The notes below the pieces were generated by a model. The model worked only from the letters and a program-made list of their open reading frames with translations. It was not told where the DNA came from and ran no database searches. 64,000 nucleotides of DNA, taken from assembly GCA_011174825.1 (NCBI GenBank), contig DUEZ01000080.1:1-64000 (forward strand), read 5' to 3'. Source of the stretch: Anaerolineae bacterium (GTDB lineage: Bacteria > Chloroflexota > Anaerolineae > Anaerolineales > E44-bin32). Of this stretch, positions 42,193 to 51,458 are shown one piece after another (position 1 is the first letter of the stretch; each line of letters begins with the position of its first letter). Made by a program: the position numbers and the translations under genes.

Positions 42193-43263
42193 ATGAAACC
42201 GATCCGAGTTGCGATCGTCGGATGTGGCCGGATATCCGACCTGCATGCCTTGGGGTATCGCGGCCGTGAAGATGCGATGATCGTCGCGGTATGCGATCCG
42301 CGGCGAAAACGTGCTCAAGAGAAGGCAAAAACATGGGGGGTGGAGAGGGTCTTCGCGAAGTACCAGGAGGTACTCGCCAACACCGACATTGATCTGGTTG
42401 AATTGCTTGTACCGCACCATCTCCATGCTGAGATGACGATCGCAGCTTGTGAAGCGGGAAAACATGTGTCGGTTCAGAAACCGATGGCGCTCACGATCAC
42501 GGAGGCTGATCAGATGATATCAGCGGCCGAGAAGGCAGGTGTGATCTTACGTATCTATGAGAATTTCGTCTTTTATCCACCGTTCGTGGAAGCTAAACGG
42601 TTGATCGAGAGGGGCGAGATTGGTGAGCCACAGATGATCCGCCTCCATTACAACTCCGGAACCAGGGACACGGGTTGGAGGGTATCACTCACTGCCTGGC
42701 TCTGGAGATTTGATGAAAAGCGCAGCGGAGGTGGTCCACTTGTCTTTGACCACGGTTATCACCTGTTCTCTTTAGCGTATCATCTGATGGGCGAGGTTGA
42801 ACAGGTATTTGCTTGGATCGATCGTTCTCGGGTCATGCCCTCCAAATACGTTGACGGACCCGCAACGGTCATGTTCCAGTTCAAGGCCCCAAAACGATAT
42901 GGTGTGATGGACTTCGCTTACACACCGAAGATGCGCATTGATTCGCTTTACTATGCAGACGATAACCGAGTGGAAATCATTGGGGACCGTGGGGTTTTAT
43001 TTATCAATCGTTGTACAGCACGCACGGTAGATCTACCAGAACTGATGATGTTTCGTGACGGCATGACAGTCCCCATCCCCATTGGGCGTGTCGAGTGGCA
43101 TGATAGCTTTGTCGATTGCACGCATCACCTGATTGATGTTCTGAAGGGAGGGGAAAAGCCGATTTTGGATGGTCAAACCGGAAAGGCTGTACTCCAGTTC
43201 TCCCTCGCTGCTCATCAATCTGCTTGTACAGGTCAGGCGATACGACCGGAGGATGTGGATTAG
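42193..43263 (+). CDS. Gfo/Idh/MocA-family oxidoreductase
   Basis: 356 residues. An N-terminal Rossmann domain (VAIVGCGRISDLHALGY) is followed by the family motif VQKPMALT, equivalent to EKP of sugar dehydrogenases, where the Lys is catalytic. The C-terminal beta-sheet domain contains VFDHGYHLFSLAYHL. These enzymes oxidise or reduce sugars, inositols or related compounds with NAD(P). The substrate is unknown. GTGAGCAGGA precedes the ATG. Confidence 0.9.
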   Translation: MKPIRVAIVGCGRISDLHALGYRGREDAMIVAVCDPRRKRAQEKAKTWGVERVFAKYQEVLANTDIDLVELLVPHHLHAEMTIAACEAGKHVSVQKPMALTITEADQMISAAEKAGVILRIYENFVFYPPFVEAKRLIERGEIGEPQMIRLHYNSGTRDTGWRVSLTAWLWRFDEKRSGGGPLVFDHGYHLFSLAYHLMGEVEQVFAWIDRSRVMPSKYVDGPATVMFQFKAPKRYGVMDFAYTPKMRIDSLYYADDNRVEIIGDRGVLFINRCTARTVDLPELMMFRDGMTVPIPIGRVEWHDSFVDCTHHLIDVLKGGEKPILDGQTGKAVLQFSLAAHQSACTGQAIRPEDVD

Positions 43264-43267
43264 GCCA

Positions 43268-45541
43268 TTAAACTCGCCTGCTTCGTTTTTCCCTTATCCA
43301 TTGAGAGAGAAGCTGGTTGAAACGATTGGGTGCAGTAAAGACCCAATTCAGCCACAAGCTCATCCGTTGAGTTCTGGCACGTCGCCAGAGGCGGTGTACG
43401 TTGTCCACTTCGCTAGCTGACAAGGACCGAAAGCTGAACCTGGTTTCTACGTAGAGATCTGTGGCCTCTATCAGCGCGTCGAACAAGGTCGACTTTTGGC
43501 TCAGAGCGGGGGCAAATACGGTGATGAATTCATGTGGGGTGGTGCTGGTGGAAGTTCGATAGCCCACGCGTGCCAACCTGCGCCGAATGTCTCGATAGAG
43601 GTCAAAAATTCTGTCTCGTTGAGATGCCTCGCGCGGTCGGGTCAACCAACGGACTCCGGTAATCAATAGGTAGAGGCTGATTAGGAACACCCCGAGGATC
43701 AGCAGTTCCCGGGGTGAATAGATGCTTGAAACGGGGGCCGGTAATCTGAGGTCCGATTTGGAACGTGCGGAATCATTCAAAGCGCGTTGAAAGCGCATTC
43801 GAGCTGCGGTCGGCTCAAACTCCACCCAACCGTAGTCGCTGAAATAAACTTCCACCCAAGCGTGGGCATCGGCGGCGATCACGTGATAGGCATTGCGCGA
43901 CGGTTCAAATTCACCCATTGCATACCCCGTCACCAGACGGCTGGGCACTCCAGTAGCACGCAGCAATACTGTCATGGCCGAAGCGTAATAGCTGCAAAAG
44001 CCACCAGGAGCTTCAAAAAGGAAGTAGTCCACGACGTCGTGGTTCTTTGGTGGCGAGGGAACATCGAGGGTATAGGGATAAGAATTGCGTAAATAGGTTT
44101 CAATGCGTACAGCCTTGGTATAAGGAGAGTCCGTACCAACTGTGATGCGATTGGCCAAATCCAGCACGCGTTGAGGCACACTTTCAGGCAATTGAAGATA
44201 ACGACTCGAAATCTGGGGTGGATAGTCGATGGTCGAATTGGATAGTTGCTCACCGGTGAGCTCTACGGTCCAGGAAGTGACCTCGTAATCGAATAGGTCG
44301 ATATGGGGGAGCACTTCATTCGGTTGAAGCGTGATGACCTCGCCGTTCACAGTCATGGTCACAGGCATGTTGACCGCGAAAAGCGAACCTTGGGGTTGGG
44401 TAGCGAGCTTGTATCGTTGGTGAAGCATGTATCGACCGGGGGACGTATTTTCTGTGGTAGATCGGGGCTCAGGAGAAGAAGGTATCTCTGCTACTAGCCA
44501 CCCGATACCAGTATATTCACTATAGATCGAGCTTCTCCAGTAATGTTGGGGGGAAGGGGATTGGTCGCCGGAGCTATCTTTTGGTGATGGAGCAGGGTCA
44601 CTGATTTGAACCCACATAATGGTCTCACGGCTTTGACTTGGTGGTGGACCGATTACATTGACCTCAAGCCCTTGGGCTGGATAGCCGGTGTCTGATCGAG
44701 GTGGATTTACATCTGCGAATAATCTTTCTGCGGTCTCTGCGGTAAGCTCCTGAACTGGACGGAGAATATCTGACAAACTTTTCCGTCCCTCGGGGGTGGC
44801 GAAGAGCGGAGAAAGGATTGCCATCAAGCTTATGAAAAGTGCAATGGCGAATGAGTGGCTTCCCCACTCAAGCCCGAGATCATCGGGGTGATCCACGCTT
44901 CGCGCGCTCCAATCTGCATTTTGATAAGTGAAGCTGGTACGAGCGATCAGTGAGATTCCTAAAGTGATAAACGGTAACATCGCGAAGCTTGGTTGATCGC
45001 TGAGATGGTTGTTGATGGCAAGCAAAATCCCGAGTGGGAGCAAGCCTTCAAGCGCACGCTTTCTACGGGCAACACTCCAAACCAACCAGGTACTGACGTT
45101 CCACAGAATCACGATAGACAAAAAGACGAACAATCCGACATCGTGGATGGTCTCACCGCGAGCGACAGCGATGCGCCAGCCAGCTATGCGGTCGATCAAT
45201 GTCATCAGGCGCAGGTGCATGAACCAGAGCGATCCGATGCCTAAAGGTGGTCGTAGGCTGAGGGTGGATTGCAGGATTTTCCCGATGATCTCCCCCGCGG
45301 TGACGAGCGAAAGCAAGACGCTGTATGCAACAGCAGTTCGACCACGAAATCGTGAGATTGCCAGAGCGGATCCAAAGAGGAGCCCTAATGCGATTGCGCT
45401 GTTGTGGCCGGAGTCTTGGGGAACCCAATCGGATTCGCTGATACAGTATGAGACCGTGATCGCGATCCCTAGGATCAACATGATCGAGACGATATGAGGG
45501 CGGGTCTTAGACCAGATGATGGAGCCGATCATGGTACCCAT
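43268..45541 (-). CDS. TgpA-like transmembrane transglutaminase-domain protein
   Basis: 757 residues. An N-terminal block of about six to seven membrane helices (to ~residue 260) is followed by an external transglutaminase-like core with the Cys in GGFCSYYASAMTVLLR and His-Asp in DAHAWVEVYFSDYGWVEFEPT. A further membrane helix follows (~615-635), then a C-terminal cytosolic DUF4129-type helical domain. Its start overlaps the preceding DUF58 gene by 13 bases, the usual pairing. A MoxR ATPase that commonly completes this set is not adjacent. Confidence 0.92.
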   Translation of the reverse strand: MGTMIGSIIWSKTRPHIVSIMLILGIAITVSYCISESDWVPQDSGHNSAIALGLLFGSALAISRFRGRTAVAYSVLLSLVTAGEIIGKILQSTLSLRPPLGIGSLWFMHLRLMTLIDRIAGWRIAVARGETIHDVGLFVFLSIVILWNVSTWLVWSVARRKRALEGLLPLGILLAINNHLSDQPSFAMLPFITLGISLIARTSFTYQNADWSARSVDHPDDLGLEWGSHSFAIALFISLMAILSPLFATPEGRKSLSDILRPVQELTAETAERLFADVNPPRSDTGYPAQGLEVNVIGPPPSQSRETIMWVQISDPAPSPKDSSGDQSPSPQHYWRSSIYSEYTGIGWLVAEIPSSPEPRSTTENTSPGRYMLHQRYKLATQPQGSLFAVNMPVTMTVNGEVITLQPNEVLPHIDLFDYEVTSWTVELTGEQLSNSTIDYPPQISSRYLQLPESVPQRVLDLANRITVGTDSPYTKAVRIETYLRNSYPYTLDVPSPPKNHDVVDYFLFEAPGGFCSYYASAMTVLLRATGVPSRLVTGYAMGEFEPSRNAYHVIAADAHAWVEVYFSDYGWVEFEPTAARMRFQRALNDSARSKSDLRLPAPVSSIYSPRELLILGVFLISLYLLITGVRWLTRPREASQRDRIFDLYRDIRRRLARVGYRTSTSTTPHEFITVFAPALSQKSTLFDALIEATDLYVETRFSFRSLSASEVDNVHRLWRRARTQRMSLWLNWVFTAPNRFNQLLSQWIREKRSRRV

Positions 45542-46887
45542 CCCTGTGATCGTAGAACCGCACGGGGTTTACTGAGGGGCACCACACGACCCGTACCCAG
45601 GACCATGAACTCCCAACGCTTGAGTTCTCCATAGGCAGCGTCGATGGGTTTTACCTCCCCATGTTGGATGACCCTCGCTCTTATTCCCATTTCCGCTAGG
45701 CGTAAAGCACAATCTTTGGCTTGTCCCTTCCCACCGAACGAAGATGGGTCGATCAGGATCGTTTCAATCTTGATGCCACCGGGTTTCGGAAGAAGGTTCA
45801 GTGCATTTGCCCAACTCGTGTCTAACGATGGCGTAAGGATGAAAGCGAGATGGCGAGGGGAGAGGATTGATTGTGCATTCTTGATGGTAAGTGAAAGAGG
45901 GCAGGAATGAGATGGCTGTAAAGGGGCAAGCGCACGTAGGATTGTCCAAATGTTCATCTGTCCTCGTATTGGTGAGACTACGGTAAGTTGTTCATTTGAG
46001 GCCAGGAGGCCAACTGCCAGACGGCGGTGAAGCAATTCATGTGCCAGTGAGGCAGCAAGGATAACCATGGTCTCTACAGAGGAATCGATCCCAGAGCCCA
46101 GATGGACATCAGCATCGAGATCGAGAATTAGCCAAACAGTGGATGTGGCTTCAGGTTCAAAATTCTTGATATAAGGTTCGTCACGACGGGCTGTGGTTGG
46201 CCAATGGAGGTGACGCAGGGGATCACCAGGTTGATAGGGTCGTGGACTTATTGCGTTGACCGTGTTGGCATTCAGAGCTTGGTGTAGAGGACGATGTTCG
46301 CCTATCGCTCCACTGGTAGGCAACAAATGACGCGGCAACTGGGCCAAAGGAGGGTAAACAAGGATTTCTTGTATCTCAGTATAAATATGCCTCACGAGGA
46401 AGAGCCCAAACGGATCCCCGAGTCTTAACTCCCACGGTCCAAGTTGATATACACCACGATTGCTGCAGATTGTGCGGGCGGTCCATCTCCGTGAGCCTAG
46501 CATCTCAGTAGCGCGCACGCTGGCCACGTTATAGCCGGGGAGATTGGCGTGGTCAACGAATTCTGCCCATAAGATGGGCAGGGTCGAGGTGTTTTCGAGA
46601 AATATCCTTTCCTCTAGCTCGTCGCCAACCTGCATCGCTACGGAGAGGAGTTGTCGTTTCGCGGATACACCATGGGCCATCGATCGTGCCCAGAGAAATC
46701 CGATGAAGAGGACCGCTCCTACCGTGGTGATACCCATCGCGGCCTCTTCCGTTGTCGAGAGGAGGTACAAGAGTAGAAGGATAATGAAGACGACGAATGG
46801 AAAATAACGCCGAAGCTCGATCGTTGTAAAGCCGTCGGCTCGATTGTAACGGCGAAGGATCAGAGGACGTGGAAGGTGGATAGGCAT
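45529..46887 (-). CDS. DUF58 domain protein
   Basis: 452 residues. Two N-terminal membrane helices are followed by a beta domain and the DUF58 signature YQPGDPLRHLHWPTTARRDEPYIKNFE, then a vWA-like C-terminal fold (STVWLILDLDADVHLG...). DUF58 proteins are encoded beside MoxR ATPases and TgpA-type transglutaminases and are thought to act in envelope protein maturation. No ribosome site is obvious before the ATG. Confidence 0.92.
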   Translation of the reverse strand: MPIHLPRPLILRRYNRADGFTTIELRRYFPFVVFIILLLLYLLSTTEEAAMGITTVGAVLFIGFLWARSMAHGVSAKRQLLSVAMQVGDELEERIFLENTSTLPILWAEFVDHANLPGYNVASVRATEMLGSRRWTARTICSNRGVYQLGPWELRLGDPFGLFLVRHIYTEIQEILVYPPLAQLPRHLLPTSGAIGEHRPLHQALNANTVNAISPRPYQPGDPLRHLHWPTTARRDEPYIKNFEPEATSTVWLILDLDADVHLGSGIDSSVETMVILAASLAHELLHRRLAVGLLASNEQLTVVSPIRGQMNIWTILRALAPLQPSHSCPLSLTIKNAQSILSPRHLAFILTPSLDTSWANALNLLPKPGGIKIETILIDPSSFGGKGQAKDCALRLAEMGIRARVIQHGEVKPIDAAYGELKRWEFMVLGTGRVVPLSKPRAVLRSQGWVP

Positions 46888-47187
46888 AGGTTATTAGGAC
46901 AACTGATAAGCTGCAATGGATTGAGAGTGGTGTCGTGTACCGGTAAAACCTTCAAACGGACCAGCGCTAAGATGATTCTACACTACAGAGTCCGTCTGGA
47001 AGAAAATGAGTATCCATACTGACAGAGAAGTAGCCCTATGTTTTCAATCCCCCAACATCTCAAAGTTGAGTCGTCAATTCATGTGTGTAAACCGATTGTA
47101 AGGTGATCGACTCAAAATCTCTGCTATCTTGTATGCAAAGCCAGGGCAGTGTCCGCGGACATGATCCATGTTAAGAGGTTCTAAAAC
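46888..47187. other. 300-base region without recognised features
   Basis: AT-rich in places. Neither a gene nor a clear promoter was recognised upstream of the DUF58 or the small-ORF unit. Confidence 0.35.
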
Positions 47188-47217
47188 ATGGAACGAAAGC
47201 CCTCCGGAGAAGCGTGA
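47188..47217 (+). CDS. Possible 9-residue leader peptide
   Basis: ATG at 47188 opens MERKPSGEA and stops at TGA 47215-47217, overlapping the ATG of the next ORF as TGATG. The overlap suggests translational coupling. Without a clear ribosome site this remains tentative. Confidence 0.25.
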   Translation: MERKPSGEA

Positions 47218-47405
47218 TGAGAAGGCAAATCACAGACGAAGACATCCGAGCCTTTTTGCGTAAAAACTGGGTTAATTACCCCAGTCAGATCGCGCTGATG
47301 CAAGAGACCATTCGATTGTTGTGGCCAGGAGGCGCACCGACGAATGGTCACGAGCGGGTTGTCAGGCTTTGTCTAGAGGAAATCACGTATCGCCCAAGTG
47401 CGTAA
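47217..47405 (+). CDS. Small hypothetical protein (62 residues)
   Basis: Starts at ATG 47217, after CCGGAGAAG. The sequence is soluble and mixed: RRQITDEDIRAFLRKNWVNYPSQIALMQETIRLLWPGG...VVRLCLEEITYRPSA. A Rho-independent terminator 30 bases after the stop supports a real short transcript. No family was recognised. Confidence 0.55.
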   Translation: MRRQITDEDIRAFLRKNWVNYPSQIALMQETIRLLWPGGAPTNGHERVVRLCLEEITYRPSA

Positions 47406-47434
47406 TACACAAAAATCTTAAGCGTTTTTCGACA

Positions 47435-47472
47435 AGGCTTCCGTAGTATGTAAAATCTCGGAGGCCTTTTTC
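47435..47472 (+). terminator. Rho-independent terminator after the small ORF
   Basis: AGGCTTCCG (47435-47443) pairs with CGGAGGCCT (47459-47467) with one wobble pair, followed by TTTTTCT. Confidence 0.75.
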
Positions 47473-47537
47473 TATTGGATGCGAACCCAAAAAACACTGT
47501 GTAGAAAAGGTTTGTATCAGTGGGGTGTAGTCGGATA

Positions 47538-47651
47538 ATGGCAGAGAGCGAAACGGGTGCAGGGAGCCGCTTTGTGATTGAGTTACCAGAGGATGTTGAA
47601 ACCGCGATCGGAGCTTTTCCTCAAGATCCCCATTCAGCGGATGGGCGTTGA
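47538..47651 (+). CDS. Possible 37-residue ORF
   Basis: ATG 47538 to TGA 47651, with sequence beginning MAESETGAGSRFVIELPEDV. Acidic, with no membrane segment and no strong ribosome site. Low support. Confidence 0.2.
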   Translation: MAESETGAGSRFVIELPEDVETAIGAFPQDPHSADGR

Positions 47652-47717
47652 GAGTTAAAAGAAATTTCCCGCGATAAAAAGCGCTTTGTCAACCAGGATT
47701 GGATACATACTAGCGAA

Positions 47718-47834
47718 AATGCACCCTGAGCCCTTCAACAAGCTCAGGACTAAGCCTGTCGATGGGTGTGTACCATGGTTATACGTCATCCTTCGACAGC
47801 CCTTCGACGAGCTCAGGACAAGACTCAGGATGAC
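47718..47834. repeat. Compound repeat with CCTTCGAC...GCTCAGGA words
   Basis: TGAGCCCTTCAACAAGCTCAGGA near the left and CTTCGACAGCCCTTCGACGAGCTCAGGACAAG near the right repeat the same CTTCNACNAGCTCAGGAC core that lies inside the 78-bp elements. A GTCATCC...GGATGAC pair flanks the right half. A dispersed hairpin repeat; unit limits are approximate. Confidence 0.6.
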
Positions 47835-48104
47835 TTTCGCTCTAGGGATCCGTCGTACTCATTGTGCTAGAGCACTAGCTATTCGTGGTTTGAGTGTGTC
47901 CGACATGTTCGGTGTTTAGCCGCGCCCTTCTAATTGGGGCCACGACTCACGCCGAGCTGATTGACCGCGTATGACCAGTGCCAATCCGTAATTTTTTCTC
48001 TGTCAAGATACTGGGTCATAGGGGACAGCTCCTCGCAAGACTACGATACGGAGGCTACAATATTTGAGAGCGTGTGTGAACGATCGATAAAAGAATCGAA
48101 TATC

Positions 48105-51100
48105 ATGCCTCAAAGAAGACCGGATAACTTTACACACCTGCGTGTGCATTCACATTACTCCCTCATGCGAGGCACCGTCTCTGTGAGCGATCTTATTACC
48201 CGTGCATCCTCAGAAGGCCTCCAATCCCTCGCCTTGACGGATTTCGATGCGTTATATGGCGCGGTCGTCTTTACCAAAGCGTGTGTGGAGCAGGGTATCA
48301 AACCCATCCTGGGCATGACCATTGCAGTGTCCAGGATCGAAGATGAACCTACTGAGGCATTCACTTGCCCAGGATATCTCGTCTTGCTGGCAAGAAACCA
48401 CACAGGTTACCAATCCCTTAGTCGGCTCTCTTCCTTGATCTTAGGTGATCCTGGACGTCCATCCTCACGCCTCACATGGGAGGAGTTAAAAACCCATCGC
48501 GAAGGTCTCCTATGCTTGGATGGAGGGAAAACTGGTTGGTTGGAGGGTTACCTTCGTTCAGGGGATCAGGGAGCGGCAGATCGATATGTCGCCCAACTCA
48601 GTGGACTCTACCGTGATCATTGCTTCCTTAGTTTAGAAATCCATAGGGACGATGACGAGGAGCTAGCGAAACAAATCGTCGCGTTAGGGAAACGCTTTGG
48701 AACTCCTACCGTGGCCGTGCGACCGATATATATCCTGGAACCCGAAGATCGACCTACGCTGCATCTACTGGCGGCTATTGATCACAACTGCCGGTTGGAG
48801 GAGGTTACAGACCCAATGCTGCCAGCTCGTGATCTCGATCTGCACTGGCTCAGTCCAAACGAGATGACACAACGATACGAGGCATTCCCGGATGCCCTGA
48901 AGACGGTGGGAGAGATCGTTGAGCGCTGTGAGCCTCCATTGCCGGATGGTTCTCCAATATGGCCTACTCCGAAGCTGGTCGATGATCAATCACCCGATGA
49001 AGCCTTGGCAACGAAAGCTCGATTTGGCCTAGAAGAAAAATTCGGGCCCGAGATTGATGGGACCGTTAAGGATCGTTTGCACGTAGAGTTGGATGCCATC
49101 GCATCTCGCGGTTACGCTCCGCTGTTTCTAGTCGTCGCAGATATCGCTCGTTATGCCCGCCAGGCAGAGATACCTATCAACACACGCGGTAGCGTTGCTA
49201 ATTCTCTTGTTGCCTATTGTGTCGGTATCACGACGGTTGATCCCATCGCTCACGATCTGCTCTTTGAACGTTTCTTGAATCCGGCACGCACGGATCTACC
49301 TGACATTGACCTTGATTTTTGTAGCCGACGCCGTGACGAGGTGTTGAATTATGTGAGCCAAGAGTATGGTCAGGACCGGGTAGCGCTGGTGGCCACGATC
49401 AGCACCCTGCAGTTGAGGTCAGCCGTACGTGAGACAGCCAAAGCCCATGGCTTCAAAGAGGAGCGTATCAAGAAGCTGACCGCAAAGCTGCCCCGTGGAT
49501 GGCATCCCGATCCGCGTCGACGAGATCAACGTACTGTTGATGAGATATTGACCGAAATGGAGGACGAGCAAGAGCGAGAGGTCGTGAAAGATGGCTACCA
49601 AATTGTTGGCCAACCGCGCCACCTCAGTGTTCACCCTGGTGGGGTGGTGATCACTCCCGGTCCGTTGACCGATGTGGTACCTGTTCAGTGGGCGCCAAAG
49701 GGATTTCTCATTACCCAATACGATCATTCGGATGTGGAGGCCATCGGTCTGCCGAAGATTGACCTTCTCGGCATTCGCGCTTTGACCGTTTTATCGGATG
49801 CGACTGAGCTTATCCGTCATCACCATAAGCCAGGTTTTCGCCTGGAGGAAATCTCGCTTGATGATCCGAAAACAGGGGACCTGCTCTCCAGAGGCGAGAC
49901 CATCGGTGTTTTCCAGTGTGAATCGCAAGGCGCGCAACGGACGTTGCGTCAACTTCGAGCACGAACCGTGCAAGACCTAGCGATATCGAATGCCTTTTTC
50001 AAACCTGGTCCGGCGACCGGCGGGATGGCTCAGGCTTTCGTCCGTCGCTACCGAGGAAAGGAACCCGTCTCCTATCTGCATCCTGCATTGGAACCCATTC
50101 TACAGTCGACGAAGGGTGTCTTGATTTTCCAAGAGCAGATATTGCGTGTGGCACGTGAAATCGCTGGGTTGCGTTGGGAGGAGGCGGATCATTTGAGACG
50201 TGGGGTAAGCAAATTCCGAGCGCCAGAAATGGAGGCCATGCGGACTCGTTTCATCGCTGGTTGTCAACGCCAACCTCCCGACGGTCCCGGTTTTAACCCC
50301 CAACAAGCCGAGCGACTATGGGAGCAGGTCGTTGCTTTCGCAGGGTATGGCTTTAACCAGGGTCACGCGACAGCTTATGCGGGTGTAAGCTACCGATCAG
50401 CATATTTAAAAACTCATTGGCCGGCGGAATTCCTCTGTTCACGATTGGCTGGACGGGGTGGATACCATCATCCAGCGATCTATATGGCGGAGGCCCTTCG
50501 ATTGGGCATCCAAGTCCGACCGCCGCACATTAACCACAGCCATCGCCGGTTCACTGTATCTTATGAGGGTGGAGAAGGAGAAAACCTCGTCCCAGTCCTC
50601 TGGATGGGGCTTGATCAAGTCCGAGATTTACGTCGAAAATCGATCGCATCGATCCGTTCGCAACGCGAGGCTACGTTTTTTGTTGATCTCCAAGATTTAA
50701 TCACCCGTGTCTCGTTGCAGGATCGTGAGCTGACACACCTAATACAATGCGGTGCATTAGACGGGTTGGCGGAGAGCCGGGCTGCGTTACTGGATGAAGC
50801 AGAAAGCGTTGTACGAGCGGGCACCGCCTATCAGAGAGTGTTCTCGTTTGCTCAGACATCAGCAACGCCAGCAGAGACCCCAGCCCAACGAATGATGTGG
50901 GAACGGCATATCCTGGGTTTACCGGTGAGTGTTCACCCTGTCGATACCGTTGAGCGTACCCTCGAGGATGTCATACCTTTATCAAGGTTGCCCGAATTTC
51001 CCAACAATGTTGTGTTGGTGATCGGCGCCCGTTTGCCTGGTTGGACCGGCGGAAAAGGCTTCTTCTTCAGTGATGGGAAAAGCTTCGTCAATGTGATCAT

Positions 51101-51227
51101 GGACGAAATCGCATTGGCAAATCAGGAAAAACCCCCAGCATGGGAAGCATTAAGCTTGCGTGGACGTTGGAGGGTTGACGAATGGGGAGGCGGGTGGTTC
51201 CAGGCGGAAGAGATGGAGTGGATTTGA
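48105..51227 (+). CDS. DNA polymerase III alpha-type subunit (DnaE2/ImuC-like)
   Basis: 1040 residues from ATG 48105, which puts HLRVHSHYSLMRG at the usual N-terminal position; an earlier in-frame ATG at 47961 would add 48 unlike residues. PHP domain first, in which the usual LTDHD reads LTDFD, so its nuclease may be weak or lost. The polymerase motif PDIDLDF carries two catalytic Asp. The region GYGFNQGHATAYAGVSYRSAYLKTHWPAEF is a family hallmark, and the protein ends after an OB-like domain without the tau-binding tail of replicative DnaE. Length and C terminus fit the error-prone DnaE2/ImuC group. No imuA or imuB is nearby. Confidence 0.85.
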   Translation: MPQRRPDNFTHLRVHSHYSLMRGTVSVSDLITRASSEGLQSLALTDFDALYGAVVFTKACVEQGIKPILGMTIAVSRIEDEPTEAFTCPGYLVLLARNHTGYQSLSRLSSLILGDPGRPSSRLTWEELKTHREGLLCLDGGKTGWLEGYLRSGDQGAADRYVAQLSGLYRDHCFLSLEIHRDDDEELAKQIVALGKRFGTPTVAVRPIYILEPEDRPTLHLLAAIDHNCRLEEVTDPMLPARDLDLHWLSPNEMTQRYEAFPDALKTVGEIVERCEPPLPDGSPIWPTPKLVDDQSPDEALATKARFGLEEKFGPEIDGTVKDRLHVELDAIASRGYAPLFLVVADIARYARQAEIPINTRGSVANSLVAYCVGITTVDPIAHDLLFERFLNPARTDLPDIDLDFCSRRRDEVLNYVSQEYGQDRVALVATISTLQLRSAVRETAKAHGFKEERIKKLTAKLPRGWHPDPRRRDQRTVDEILTEMEDEQEREVVKDGYQIVGQPRHLSVHPGGVVITPGPLTDVVPVQWAPKGFLITQYDHSDVEAIGLPKIDLLGIRALTVLSDATELIRHHHKPGFRLEEISLDDPKTGDLLSRGETIGVFQCESQGAQRTLRQLRARTVQDLAISNAFFKPGPATGGMAQAFVRRYRGKEPVSYLHPALEPILQSTKGVLIFQEQILRVAREIAGLRWEEADHLRRGVSKFRAPEMEAMRTRFIAGCQRQPPDGPGFNPQQAERLWEQVVAFAGYGFNQGHATAYAGVSYRSAYLKTHWPAEFLCSRLAGRGGYHHPAIYMAEALRLGIQVRPPHINHSHRRFTVSYEGGEGENLVPVLWMGLDQVRDLRRKSIASIRSQREATFFVDLQDLITRVSLQDRELTHLIQCGALDGLAESRAALLDEAESVVRAGTAYQRVFSFAQTSATPAETPAQRMMWERHILGLPVSVHPVDTVERTLEDVIPLSRLPEFPNNVVLVIGARLPGWTGGKGFFFSDGKSFVNVIMDEIALANQEKPPAWEALSLRGRWRVDEWGGGWFQAEEMEWI

Positions 51228-51458
51228 GTTATCACGTAGCGAGTAGGTCGTGCGCATTGACCAATCTCGATGCCAGGGGATGAGGAACGAAGGAATGGGT
51301 TGTGAGAAGATCTGATTGCTAACTGTGAAGATAATCGTGAGATAATTTGCCCGGAGATCGTTTGATGTTCCGTCGTCGATCGTTGCCTCCATGAGAGCGT
51401 ACCCTAGCTGTGTGAACGGTATATAATCAATATGAGCCCGCAGTAAGGAGACATTGCG

